A stretch of DNA of 64,000 nt, taken from Halisarca cf. caerulea. Lineage: Eukaryota; Porifera; Demospongiae; Chondrillida; Halisarcidae. The notes under the pieces are model-generated. The model made no database searches. It was not told the DNA's origin and saw nothing but the letters and a program-made list of their open reading frames with translations. The position numbers were made by a program, and so were the translations under genes. Positions 1 through 11,999 of this stretch are shown here, piece by piece. Positions within the stretch are counted from its first letter, which is position 1. Each line of letters begins with the position of its first letter. The stretch lies in contig CAUJGJ010000040.1 of the NCBI GenBank assembly GCA_963170055.1, positions 1,428,301 through 1,492,300 on the forward strand. The letters run 5' to 3'.

Positions 1-55
1 TTAACAGGCATGTTGTTTCATTCTGCAGTTACATTACCAAAATATATTGAATAAA

Positions 56-1057
56 ATGAAGATTCTCCACCTTCTGGTACTCATCTCATTCGGTGTATTT
101 TCATCTACAAGTTAGTGGTTGTAATGCACACATACACACACACACATACGTGAAAGCACGTACACTTGCATTACTTATGATGCTCTCTGTCTTATCTCAG
201 CTCTATACTATACACATTTATTTACAGGCAGCAAAACAATTGACCCAACTCCATCATCTCTCTTGGATTTTGGTCCAGTTTCCACTATACTACCTACTCC
301 AACTCCAGAAACTCCAGAAATCTGCGGAGTTCCAGTCCCAGCCTGCTTTGGTGATATGATCAATACTAATATAGTTGGGGTATCCTGTAATGTATCTGAA
401 CTGGTAGGAGTACATCAAATTGAATTTGAGTGCAAGGATGACCGGCCTTGGGCTGATGAATCATCTGCGGAGATGTGCTTCAACCTTGAATGGCAACCTG
501 TTATGTATTATGTTCCTGGTGAAGGATGGACTGAATGTCCCATATGCAAACGTGAGTAGAATTCCATGTTCCCAACTCCAAATTACACTTCCACAACTAT
601 GCTGGAACCAAGTATTTATTTTACTTTAATCAAGCTTTCCTACGAAATTTTGTCCAAATTTGTTCCTACTGTATTTACAAATCTATAAGCCTAATCCTAC
701 ATTTGATACCTCATTAATGTGTACATGTGTTTTCACTGACTGTATACATGTGCATACCTGGTGTAATAATACATGTGCATAGCTAATGTAATAACACAAT
801 TATTGAACCTCCGGATAGTCTACGAAGGTCAGTGCTCTATGCCTAATGAATATCTGGGAGCAAACATGAGATACACTGGACGATCGTGTGGAGACAAAGT
901 GTACTACGGTTGTGATGTGGGAGATTTTGCAGGATTTGCTGTTGATACATGTATCCGCTACCACAACACATCAAATGGTGAGTTTGAGAATGGAATATAA
1001 TATTTTTATATAGGTTATGTTGTAAATTTTGTGTGTGTATGTATATATACATGTGTT

Positions 1058-1112
<55 letters not shown>

Positions 1113-1124
1113 GTGTGTGTGCAT

Positions 1125-1172
<48 letters not shown>

Positions 1173-4100
1173 GTGTGTGTGTCATATATACTGATATAAC
1201 GTTGTACCATACAAATACAAAGGCTCTAAAGTATAAGCAGAAATGCAAATGTATACCAAGAAACGCACATATACAATGATTGTACGAAATTATGCAGAGA
1301 CGGAAGAATTGAAGATTCATTGTATGTGGAACATGTCCATTTGCACTTGTAAGTCTTCAGGTTGCGAAAAAATTTAGGTTCGCTTTTGGTCCCATTTCTT
1401 TCGTAGGTCTATTGTATGTCTTCAAAAGAAATATCATCGTGTAGCGTGTTGTATTGTCTCCATTTTAAGCCCAAAATCGAAGTAATAGCATATGTGAAGA
1501 CGAAGTTAGAAGTAGTTTTCTTCGCCATATCTAAAGGCACAAAAACGCCGGGAGCCACTGGAGATTGAAAGCTATGGAGACCAAAAAGGGTAAAGAGGTT
1601 CCTTATAGCAATATCTAAAACTTCCATGTGGGGGATTTTTGGGCCGCCTTTCCCCCTATATTGTTTTTACTTTCACCGGAAGTGTCCGGAACGTCCGGAA
1701 CGATGTCAATATATATATATATATATATGTATGTCAACAACATGGCGGACGCAAAGTCAGTACGTAATCTTTCGGCTATATTTTGGTGAAATTCATTCGT
1801 TTGCTCCTGATTTTATCAGCGAAGAGTCTTTTCGACCAGAAGAGTTCTTCGAAGTATTATTTTAGTCAATAACGACGATTTCCAAGCGATTCGAGTTTCC
1901 AGGGCCGTAGGCGGCCCACGAGTTTTTTAAACTCGAATCGCTTGTTGTACGTGGAACAGTTACTGAGAAAATCATTGAAAACCATAAATTGACACAACAG
2001 ACACTCACATTTTGGCTTGTAACTTTTGTAGGAAGACAACAATCAAAATCCCCCACATGGAAAGTCTAAAGTTGCCTATGATTATTCAAAAAATCTAAAA
2101 AGACTAGGCTAATCAGCCTTAACTTTTTGGCTCCCGGCCATTAAAGATACACCTTAACGAATGATTCGTTGAGGCCATTTTGTCACATGACATGCGCGTG
2201 ATGTACTACCGTGGATGTGAGGACTAAATTCGGTCTGAAGACACGACGAGTATGGCAGTGAATGATATGCCGAACGAAATACATCTTAAAGGAGTCAGAA
2301 CATTTGTAACAGGAGGAGGATACTTTTGACGACGATTCAAAGAACTTTAACGTCGGATATCAGAGTCGAAGTAAGGTGCGTAATATCCGGCGGTAGCCGT
2401 TGCTTTTGAATCTAAATAACGAATGTTTTACTTTAGAATAGAATGGCCTATCTTCATTTTTCTCCTCAATGGGTTCGAATTGAACCCGTTGAGAGAAAAT
2501 AGCATGCCATCTTGGAACGTCTTGCTGTTTCCGGGGATATTAAAATGCTGATTATCAATGCGCTTTAGCCAACCTTCTTCCCAGAACGAATACGATTGAA
2601 CGAATTTTATCGGGATGAACGTTCGCAAGTGTACAGAAAATGCAAAATGATTGCTGCAGAAAAACAAACTTAATGCGTACACATATTATCCTCACGATTT
2701 ATCATGCACATGTCACATGACTTGAAGCCATTGAATAACATTTTCGCTCGGATTCCAACTAATTAGCACGCAGGGCAGATTCGGACATGTTCCACATGCG
2801 ATGATTTTATTGTTATGCCAACAATTTCGCATTGAACGGCTTAAGAAAGCTTCGAATATGATTAAAAAGGCTTCTACTTCAGCAGTGGAAGGTAAAGAAG
2901 AGTAAAAGTTGGTTAGCGAGGATAGAGCCACTAAAGTGGTCTTTGGACCATAACGGGTATGCGAAAATCGTCACGTAGGCGTTAAAAGGTTAAGCACCGG
3001 CCTACTGTAAGAATGTGTAATTGATAACTCTTCTGGATTGGGCAGTTTTTTGCATGAAAATAGAGAAAAGTAAACAGCATGATAGAGCTCTAAACCTTTG
3101 TACACTTGTTAGGTTAATAAGGGCTAAAATTTCTGTGCAGGGACATACGATAGCCATTTCCTTCCCTTGAAGGCAACACATACCCGCATATGAGAAGAAA
3201 TATAGTCAATATATCAAAGGCCCTATGGTAACAACCCGAGATAACCCGAACCCTAATTGACCCAAATTGGGAGAGAGCTAGACCTCTTAGTATCGCATCA
3301 TTTAGTATTCCGTATCAGGCCAAGTACGTACTCAGGTATATATGGTGTATTTGGTCATAAATCAAAATGAGGGATGTTTGCTGAGCTACATCATGCCCTT
3401 CTGCAGCAACCTCTATATTATTTTCATTACAAATTCCGAAAGTGTAACGCTCTATTCAAATTTAGTATAGACATACATATACATAATACATATATGCAAC
3501 AGGAAGTAGCTGAATAAAAATGCCTGCTGAAAGAATAGAAGACCTTAAACAAGCAACGGTTTATCTCTGCAGCAGTGGTATCATGTTTACGAAGGGATTT
3601 TATCCTTCAGCTTTGTATTTTTTGACTTCATTGCAATTTTGAAGAAAATTCACGGCATTTTGGCAGTTTCAGCCACAGTTTTATCCTGAAGGATATAGCC
3701 ATGGCTGAAACTCGGGGTTGATTGGTGACCAAATTTTGAGTAGCTACTTGTTCAAAACTTCACTGCAGTATGAAAGCCTGTACACATCTGCTGACATTGC
3801 ATTAATTTAAACTAATCCATTTTTTTGGTCAACAGGTAAATTTGAGATGCGATGGCACAGGGAATTTAATAGTGATAAACAGGGATGTCATGTGACTTGC
3901 CTGGTGGAGATAAAGAAAATGAAAATTCAATGCGGCAGTACAGCATATCCAAAAGCTATTGATGCCAATCCAGGAAGCAAGATCACATGGAAACCACAAA
4001 ATGGTTACAGTGTTACCTGGGCAGAGTCCATTTGTCAGCCAAATGGCACATGGTCAAAGGGTCCACCTTGCTGTGAGTTATACCGGTGCGCGTGTACACA

Positions 4101-7100
4101 CACACAGGTATGTTATGTGCACAACTAGCAAGAAAGAGGCATTATTTGGATTTAAGTGTTCAATAAAAAGTGAGTAATACACTGAACATTCAATTTGTGA
4201 GCATTCTGATGCATGTACAGGTAAATTTGCAAAACAAACAAATAGTACAGTATGTTTCTTTCTCTTACACACCACAAAAAATTGAATATACTTTCTGTTA
4301 TGGTTTAACGACCTCCAATACTTTATATGCAAAATGCACATAACATACCTGCTTGCATGCACATGCACACATACACATATGCACACACACCAACATACAC
4401 ACTATATCATGTGTCATACATTTTTTTGAGTTGAACATGTGGAATCTGTGTAGTATATGTGTGCATGAAAGTTTGTATGATAATATGAATGCATGTACAG
4501 TACTAACTACATACTGTATGCGCTTTAATTTTCGCAGGGTGTATATTTCGCGGATTTTGTCTTTTAGCTATTTTCGCGTTTTAATATTTGCGGACGGCTA
4601 TGTTTTGCCATTGCACAAGAGCCCAATCTAAATATTCGCGGGTCTAAACTTTTGCCAATGGCTTCCAATCCGTGAATACCGCGAATATCAAACCACGCGA
4701 AAATTAAAGCGTATATGGTACTCCATTGAGAGACCACTTTCGTGAATGACCACCACTTCTTTGCTTGTTCCAATTTTGTATACGCTCCATATTTATCTGC
4801 CCCTAGTCAGAGACTACCTTTCACATGTTCCTTAGCATGGTCCCTGAAAAAAGCGCTATACTGTATATTCATATTATAATATATGTATGCATGATATAAT
4901 TATGTTTATTACAAATGTTTTCAACACAACAACAAATTTTATACTGTATAGTGGGAAATTTTAAGGGGGTAAAACTTTTGCTAGTGGCTCCATTTCACGA
5001 ATAATTTTTTTGCTAATCCTTATAGTTTAGGAGGCCATGTTTTCATTTACGCAATGGTGGCAAAGTACCTATTGTATGTATCGTGTGAACAAAAGCACTC
5101 AAAGTGAAGCCGTTTGTGCCATTCAGACTTCAGTTGAAGTTTCAAGGTTACTTTTGCTTTTGGGGGTGCACGTGTACGCTCCGGCTGATTGTCTTGTTCA
5201 AGTACTGGTAACATATAGGCTATAGCTTGACAAGCATTTCAGAAGCAGTCCACAAAATTTCAAGATCAGTGCCAAAAACTGCAATTGTAACAAATCAATT
5301 GCAACAAAAGAACAATAGTGCAGTTGGCTAGCATGTGTATAAAATGTCAGCCCAGTGTAGCTGCAGATATCTGTCATGAGTGCGAAGATTGTGCAAATCA
5401 AAAATTTCACAAATGTTGGGATACTGCAAAATTTGCTAATTATTACTCATGAAAATTTCCTGTTCATAATTATAGGTAAGCAGGATAATGACTGCAGCAC
5501 ATTAGCTGTCCCAAATGGAAAAATCAAACGTAAAGTCAATTGTGTGAATGGGAAACATGTATTGAAAGTATCATGCCTGCCGGGATATACACTCTATGGA
5601 CGCAAGAAGTTTACTTGCAATGGAGGTATCACTGGTCCACCTGGAATGTGGCCACCAAGCTGTGTTCCTGATTCAGGTAAGTGTCATACTATGATATGTG
5701 TCTTATACCATACAGAAATGAAACCTACTTATCATGTGATTTGAAATTACTACATTTACCTACTTCACTGCAATAAATTGTAATAATCCAACACGCACAT
5801 GCATTTTGCATGTAGTGCAATTTGCTCTGAAACATTTACAAGGTTCAGTGTATAATGTCTGGTATTATTCTTCAGCTTAGTATTTCGATAAATACTATTA
5901 ACCCTTCGTCTACCTTGACTGTTTTCAGGCTCATTGATCAACAGAATGAGCACAGATAAATAGTATATAGACAGTTTCACTGTAATCAGACACGTGTAAT
6001 TCTTATTTCTTTACCATTAACTTGCTCTTACTTGATAATGTCTCTGAGAAATGGCAGTATTGACATGAAAACGCTTCTGAATTCCTACTAGACTAAAAGA
6101 CTACAACAAGCAAAAAATTCTTTTCAACTTTCTACAAAGCCTTGTGTGTAGACTTTCTGCATAACATTTCGTAGTATGCAGACAGAGTTGGTCTATTACA
6201 ATCATGGTACAGACAGTGTATGCTATTTTTACCAGCTCCTGGAAGTAGAGTATAATACAGTAATACTATGATAAAAGAGGTGTTAATGACTGAGATTCTT
6301 TAATTTCTGACCAGCTAAGCAATTATGTAGAGAAGCAATGTTACAGGAACTTATTGAAAAGGCATAGCTAAAATTTTCACTGTGGTACAATTTGATAGCC
6401 TGTTCCATTCCTGACATGTCTTAAAGTTTTTGTTATGTTTTGCTTTGTGCCCAAAACACAATGTGATGAAAATCTTGGGAATGGAGGGGAAATTAAGTTG
6501 TCCCACATTGACAACCATACGCTGTATACACTCAAATTGCATCTTCATTCTGGTCCTATTAGTAAGTCCCTGTACACAGATATTTACGAATGGATTGTCT
6601 GCCATCACATTCCATAGCAATCCTATGCTTGTATATATTTGTAAAGTGTAAAGTAGAACTTTCTGATGAGGTTCAATGTGCTATATGTTGTGATTCCAAA
6701 TTTGTGAGAAAAGTGCAATTAATTGATAAAAATCACTAAATAAGCAATGTGGTCATACTATAACTCATTATTAAGAAACAAATGACCATGGAACTTCAGA
6801 TGCCTACTTCCATAGGTACCAAGACTAAGTTTTTGCTCCAGAACAAGTTAATGAAGCTGATGCTGAGTAGATCTTCTTACGTTTTTATAACCAACCATTG
6901 AATGCGTAGTTTTTTTAATCCATTTTAGGTCCTTACATGGCACTCATGTGACCTAGGCTTGTGGTAATTAGAATGAGGTGCTAATTTCCACTTTCATTTC
7001 TTATGTAGTCAGTGTGTGAATGTTTCATATCCTTCTCATAATCTGTAACATCACCAAAGGAAGAAAAGTTTGGTGTGAATTTTGTCCGATTCAGGGTGGC

Positions 7101-7520
7101 CATTTTTAGCATAGTTAGCATAGTGAAGTAATACATATATATGTATGCACAAACACATAAGTACAGGCATATATATATATATATATATACACACAATATT
7201 CTTTGGCTAATGCAGCAGCACACATGAATACTTCCCAACCACAAATACAGTAATGCAAGCATGTTAGCACATGTACACTAACATTAGCAAACTGAAACAC
7301 AGCTAAGTACACATGTCCTTATGCATGTATTTTATTGTTATGTACAGTCTTTTGTTATACTATTTGCCTAGGTCCATGCCTACCTCCCACAAAGATACAA
7401 ATGTCTAAAATTGTTCGAGTAACATATTTCAGGACTCAACAATATGCTTCGGCCATTACCCATTACAAGAACAAATCAGGAATCAACTTCAAAAGGAACT
7501 GCTTTCAAAGGCTTGGATGA
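56..7520 (+). CDS. CCP gene A: secreted multi-CCP (sushi) protein, 6 coding exons, 374 aa
   Basis: Coding exons 56-110, 228-551, 819-977, 3836-4072, 5476-5676 and 7372-7520 join without a stop (1125 nt). All introns are GT-AG and every junction is phase 1. Residues 1-19 form a signal peptide (MKILHLLVLISFGVFSSTS). A Ser/Thr/Pro-rich spacer follows, then a Cys-rich module ending in CPIC (to about 126), a second module (about 127-179), a CCP-like module with NGTW and PPC (about 180-258), a typical CCP with SCLPGYTLYG and WPPSC (about 259-325), and a short Cys-containing tail ending CFQRLG. An acceptor AG at 27-28 shows that the ATG exon follows a 5' UTR intron, so the promoter lies outside the window. 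AATAAA is at 7549-7554. The product should be extracellular. In the fourth exon a Trp stands where gene B has a Cys. A tandem paralogue is gene B. Partner and exact function are unknown. Confidence 0.85.
1061..1190. repeat. (GT)n microsatellite
   Basis: Long imperfect GT tract with scattered AT and AC interruptions in intron 3 of gene A. Its open frames of repeated CV or HT are artefacts. Confidence 0.95.
1321..2800. mobile_element. Non-autonomous element, ends carry CATGTGGAACATGTC
   Basis: The left end has TATGTGGAACATGTCC and the right end the inverse GGACATGTTCCACATGCG. Most of the interior matches 26239-27418 in opposite orientation, so this is a dispersed repeat. An inner pair of inverted motifs (CCATGTGGGGGATTTT at about 1623, its complement at about 2050) marks a sub-element. 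This copy also carries a 303-bp insertion (1642-1944) that the other copy lacks. Related ends occur near 12446 and 48577. There is no convincing coding capacity. The element sits in intron 3 of gene A. Confidence 0.65.
1642..1944. mobile_element. 303-bp insertion with 3-bp TTG target duplication
   Basis: The segment begins GGCCGCC and ends CTCGAATCGCTTG, flanked by TTG on both sides. The homologous position in the copy at 26985-27115 is uninterrupted, giving an empty site. A second copy in reverse orientation lies at 60179-60487 with flanking CAA. Near one end is an inverted pair, AAGCGATTCGAGTTT and AAACTCGAATCGCTT, able to form a stem. There is a short (TA)n in the middle and no long terminal inverted repeats. 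Confidence 0.65.
2927..2993. repeat. piggyBac-type element terminus
   Basis: Read on the minus strand, TTAA (2990-2993) is followed by CCTTTTAACGCC, then TTTTCGCATACCCGTTA, then a GCCACTNNAGTGG-like palindrome (AGCCACTAAAGTGGT). The same order is seen at 49349-49420 and, more loosely, at 58867 and 60821. The opposite end was not identified. Confidence 0.5.
3405..3740. mobile_element. Dispersed non-coding repeat, copy 1
   Basis: Homologous, in inverted orientation, to about 60955-61220. Shared landmarks are CTATATTATTTTCATTAC, GCAACAGGAAGTAG, ACAAGCAACGGTTTATC, ATCCTTCAGC, TTGCAATTTTGAAGAAAATTC and TTTCAGCCAC. A third partial copy of one end (AATATAGGGGCTGC) lies at about 36900. No coding potential; probably a MITE. 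Exact ends are uncertain. Confidence 0.55.
4515..4719. mobile_element. 205-bp MITE with TA-type ends
   Basis: The arms TGCGCTTTAATTTTCGC (left) and GCGAAAATTAAAGCGTA (right) are inverted repeats beside TA dinucleotides. The size and TA flanks suggest a Tc1/mariner-type MITE. It lies in intron 4 of gene A and is non-coding. Confidence 0.6.
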
Positions 7521-7699
7521 CCAAATTATTCCAGCTATTTCAGTTGAGAATAAAATATGAATACTACATATATAATCTAACAAATGAAAGAAAACATTTA
7601 GTGCTTGGAAATGACTGTTATTTCAGTCATTTTTGCCATATTTAGCTGTAACAACAATTATTATTATTCTGAATTATTTCTCTGAATATCCTGTGTAGT

Positions 7700-7830
7700 A
7701 TTAATATTATTTCAATATGACATAGTATAATATAAACTGTACATATCATACTAATATGACACAGTGTAATATAAGCTGTACATAATAAACTAATATGATA
7801 CAGTATAATATGACCTGTATAAGTGTGACC
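7700..7830. repeat. About 40-bp tandem repeat downstream of gene A
   Basis: Roughly three diverged units containing TAATATGACACAGTATAATA and CTGTACATA. The same array lies downstream of gene B (37905-38062), showing that the A/B duplication includes the 3' flank. Confidence 0.7.
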
Positions 7831-7859
7831 GTAATATAAAGTTTATAAACTATCCAGAA

Positions 7860-8005
7860 ACACACAATGCGCATCTGCATGCACACACACATGCTGTACA
7901 CACATGCAAACATACACACATACACACACACATGCATGTACACACACATGCCTGTGCATGCATATGCGTGTACACACACACGCATGCACACACATGCGTG
8001 TGTAC
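7860..8005. repeat. CA-rich simple repeat
   Basis: Imperfect (CA)n with ATGCAC and TGTACACAC interruptions next to the inverted-repeat element that starts at 8007. Non-coding. Confidence 0.9.
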
Positions 8006-8006
8006 A

Positions 8007-8765
8007 CATATGTGAGCGTCGCCAGTATAAATCGCAGATTATGACCACCCTGGTGAAAATGCTTTTTTGACATATTTTGAAAGAAGCATTATCAGTGTGC
8101 TTGATTTGTAAGTTTGAGCGTGATTCGCCCAGCCATCTTGGAGTAATGGTCCCGTTTCCTGACAGTCCTCGCCTTTGTTCTGGCATAAGTATACGGAAAT
8201 CTCGGATTTTATTGGAAACTATGGTCTGTCACGTGACATTTCTCTCAAGAGAAAAGAAGTTTTTTTATCTTCTTCCAGTGATTTTCTTCCCTTTTGGACG
8301 TTTTACATCGCTTTTCTGACGTTCTTCAACTATCAACGCCTTTTTTCTACTTAGCGATTTAAATGGCACCCGTGCTTCACCAGAGAGATACTTTTCCGTT
8401 GCTTGTAGCCTTTTGGACGACTTTGGAGTATTCGCAGAAAGTTTAGGGACACCCGAACTAGGCTGTGAGAGTGAACAACAGCCACTGAGTGATGCTGAAG
8501 ATGAGAAAGAGTTTCTTTCTTCGATCGTGTCCATTTCCACGAGTCACTGACGAAAAAGCGACGAATTCTGCTGGTAGAAGACAAATTTTACCCCATATGC
8601 ACACTCTTTCTTGGCGCCTAAAGTAAGCATGTGTTTTGGAGTGATTTAAAAGTGATTGCAACCTCAAAAGGCAAACTATGATAAAATACCAAACTTTGAC
8701 AGCCATTTTCTCGAAAACGCAAAGTGGTCATAATCTGCGATTTATACTGGCGACGCTCACATATG
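8007..8765. mobile_element. 759-bp element with perfect 42-bp terminal inverted repeats
   Basis: Positions 8007-8048 and 8724-8765 are exact reverse complements. The arm includes TGAGCGTCGCCAGTATAAAT and CGCAGATTATGACCAC. CA-rich microsatellites flank both ends. Inside, on the minus strand, 8540-8265 is an open 91-aa frame rich in Ser and Lys (KRPKGKKITGRR at its end) that reads like a decayed or first-exon transposon protein with a nuclear-localisation-like tail. It matches no family I recognise. Perfect arms imply recent movement. Confidence 0.65.
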
Positions 8766-8770
8766 CGTAC

Positions 8771-8787
8771 ATACACACACACACACA

Positions 8788-8819
<32 letters not shown>

Positions 8820-8829
8820 TTCATACACA

Positions 8830-8861
<32 letters not shown>

Positions 8862-8935
8862 TACACATATGCACACACACAAATACACACACACATTCAC
8901 AGCCACACACACACACTCACACATACACAACACAA
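8771..8935. repeat. (CA)n microsatellite
   Basis: Long CA tract with TA and GC interruptions. The His/Thr open frames are artefacts. Confidence 0.95.
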
Positions 8936-9229
8936 TACATAAATGTACATGCACACAAATTATATTGGTAAAAACACATGTGAACAGTTACACGCACAAC
9001 AGATTATATACTTCATTTTTATGGTTTTTACACCCTTTGTGAGCCGTTGAGGGGTGCTACCACCAAAATCAGTAACAAATGGCAGATTAGTTTGAGTTAT
9101 TCATTTTCAAACATCACGATTCAGCCGAGTCTAAGGCAGGTACCAGTGCACTCGTGGTTATTCGATGTATGACAGTCCTGTATTTACTTGTGTGCATTTT
9201 GGAGGTAGGACAGAGTATTTCAGAACCAC

Positions 9230-11310
9230 ACATTGTGATTAATACCTTAAACATGAAGAACGAATATGCAGTACACATCCAGACTTCATTCAAGAAATAA
9301 TATTATGCTAAATTATTCAACATTGATTTTTTCAGAACAGGTTTAATCACACTATTAACTTACAAATTTCATACTATTATTGTAATTTGGTTAGTAATTT
9401 ACACTAAATGCTTACGATAGCATTTATGTGAATGGCTTTCATGTTATATTGGCCTCAAGTGTACCGTAAAGTCTGGGGAATTTAGTTTGGAATGATTTGT
9501 ATGTATAGAAAAACATATTGCAACAGGAAACATTTATAAGGTTTCACTATTCTTGTTATCTAGTTACCAACAGGAAACACTATAACCTCAGAAGTGACAG
9601 CAGTCTAGGGCTTAATTAGTAGTTTTATAACGTACCAGGTTAACATGGGGTTGTGGTGTCTTCAGAACTCAATTACTTGACATTAATGCATGCAGTTGTG
9701 AACACCATACACAGATAGGCAATGTCCAAATCAAGGTCACAATAGGTTACAATGGGGTGGGTATGTAGTTTAAATTAGGTGGTCAAAGAGCAACATCTTC
9801 GAAGGTGTTGTCTAGTGATGCCAGAATGAATAGTTTACTCCCTTCTAACAAAGCCAAATGATGACATTTTCTAAAGTACATATGTTCACACGACTGCAGT
9901 CTGAAGAAGAGTGGTGATCAAGTGGAAAGTTTCTTGTAAAATCACCATGGTAAAAATCTCAACTCGGAGCAATAGCAACAGTACCATCGGGTTCCAAAGC
10001 ATGGTGAAATGTGTGAGTAGTAGGAGATGGAATGGATGGTAGTGGTAAATGGCAGGATGCTCCTTGAAGCTTTTCTGGTTGGTAGCAAACAATTTCAATG
10101 CAGCTTGTATCTAAACACATTGACAATCATAAGAACTGGAAGTGGAAATTTGCAGTTTGTCTAAAGAATGTAGCAAATTTCCTGTATTAGTAATTTCAAA
10201 TAATATAGATTATAGAAATCACATAAATACATAAATAAGTTAGAAAAAAATCATAGGACAGGCAAGCCACAAAGTTACAGCAAGGTTTTAAAGCTACTGC
10301 TTTCAACGGTTGGTTAACAAAAACATTTAACCTTCTAATGCCTGCATTACAAAATTTTTGCATACCCCTTATTGCCTAAAGACCAATTTATTGGCTCTAC
10401 CCTCATTACCCCACTTTCACTATTCTTTATTGTCTGCAGTTGTGGTAGAAACCTTTTTAATTATCATCGAAGCTTTCTTAAGCCTTTGAATACAAAATTT
10501 GTTCACACAAAGATATAATCTTGCTCCTTCAATTCTTCCGGTTGAAGGGTTTTGTATAAGCATGGTATACATGCGTTTCTTGGCATATATTCACATTTTA
10601 CATTGGTCTTCAGGCAACAAAGATTTAAAAAAGCCATTCTGGTCCTTTACCTTCATTCACCTTGCTCTGTAGCAAACAACTGCATCTTGGTACCTCTGGA
10701 GGCAGGTGTCTGTCATTTCATGATTTTTTATTCATAATGAGTCGTTGATTCACTGCATACATTTTAGCAAGATCCAATCTTTCATTCGATTGCATTATTC
10801 TCACAATTTGATATCACAGCATATAGTGCAGCATGCATCATCAGAAAGTTCCATTTTTACTCTGTCCAATACAAGCATAGGGTTGATATCATAAGTAAGT
10901 AGCACATATGCAGACTTTATTTATCACTCAAGAAATAGTATACTCTGGGTTATTCAATATTGTTTTTTCCTGGACGGGGATAATCATACTGCTCAAGAAC
11001 AGGTTTCATAGTTATTGTAATTTAGTTTGTGAATTACTCTGACCATTATAATAACATATGTGTGAATGGCATTTAAATTATACAGGTCTCGCCTGGGGAA
11101 ATTATTTTGGAGTGGTTGCTATAGCAAAACATGTTGGAACAATATACATTTGTAAGGTTTCACTGTCCTTGTTACCCAGTTACCAACAGGATATAATGTA
11201 ACCTAAGAACTGTCTATGTCTATGTCTATGACTATTATTACTTTTAGAGCATACCAGGTTGAGCTTGGGGTTGTGGTGTCACCAAGGTTCATAATCTTGA
11301 GACGCATGCA
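9230..11310. repeat. Diverged direct duplication (9230-9700 and 10860-11310)
   Basis: The two blocks share, in order, CAAGAAATA, TTATTCAA, TGGGGAAATTA/TGGGGAATTTA, TAAGGTTTCACT, AGTTACCAACAGGA, TACCAGGTT and GGGGTTGTGGTGTC. The copies are heavily diverged and non-coding. Between them, 9886-10070 matches 58265-58430 (a shared dispersed repeat), and 10328-10370 begins TTAACCTTCTAATGCC, like a piggyBac-type end. No gene is supported. Confidence 0.55.
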
Positions 11311-11657
11311 GCTGCAGTTATGTAAGCCATATTACAACACAGCAACAACTGAACAGAAAAGTGAAATATTTGAGATGGGCCAAATTTGTCTGATTTTTCT
11401 GACAAGGACAAGTTCATTTGATGGATTATCAAAGCAGTAAAATCACCAAGCTTTCAGGAAATCCTAGGAGCCTTTCCGGTTGGCAGCAAATAATTCTCAT
11501 GTCTTACTAAGGAATGAACATGCTCGTACATGCAATATAAACCCACATATATACATTGTTAACTCATACTATGCTGATTAAAACCGTGCTGCCCTAAAAA
11601 CAAACACTACACGAGGGGGTCTGAACATACACACAAGTACTCGCAAGTACTTGCAGT

Positions 11658-11696
11658 AACTAAAAACTGATTGAACAGTTCAATCAGTTTTTAGTT
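11658..11696. repeat. Perfect 19-bp hairpin with 1-nt loop
   Basis: AACTAAAAACTGATTGAAC, then A, then its exact reverse complement. Just downstream (11713-11744) lies CTGAAGAA, a GCCCA..TGGGC stem and CGAAACG. Possibly the terminus of a retroelement. Confidence 0.6.
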
Positions 11697-11999
11697 TTTT
11701 TAGTTGTGTGTACCTGAAGAAGCCCAAGTGGGCGAAACGTTGTACAATTGAATGATTGTTGATGAAAATTGTGACATGTGTTATCTGTCCAAAGATAAAG
11801 CTTATCCATATCGATGTAGCATGTGGAAGAATTTCTACAACTACATCAAACAAGGGCTTAACGAGTAGGTAGACCCATAAACTTTTCGATAATTTCCCTT
11901 TTGAGAGGCCTGTTATTATTGAAAGAAGCTCGTGAGGTTGTTCTAAGCCTTACTAAAAAGCGAAACACTTTAGTTGCTACATGGAGGAACACATCTAAG

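Noticed and set aside
1031..1279. Open frames of repeated Cys-Val or His-Thr
   Set aside because: Pure by-product of the (GT)n microsatellite; same reasoning for 8618-8971, 56594-56881 and 33005-33468 (Tyr-Ile).
9886..10098. 70-aa Leu/His-rich frame
   Set aside because: Falls in a repeat shared with 58265-58430, where the frame is not kept.
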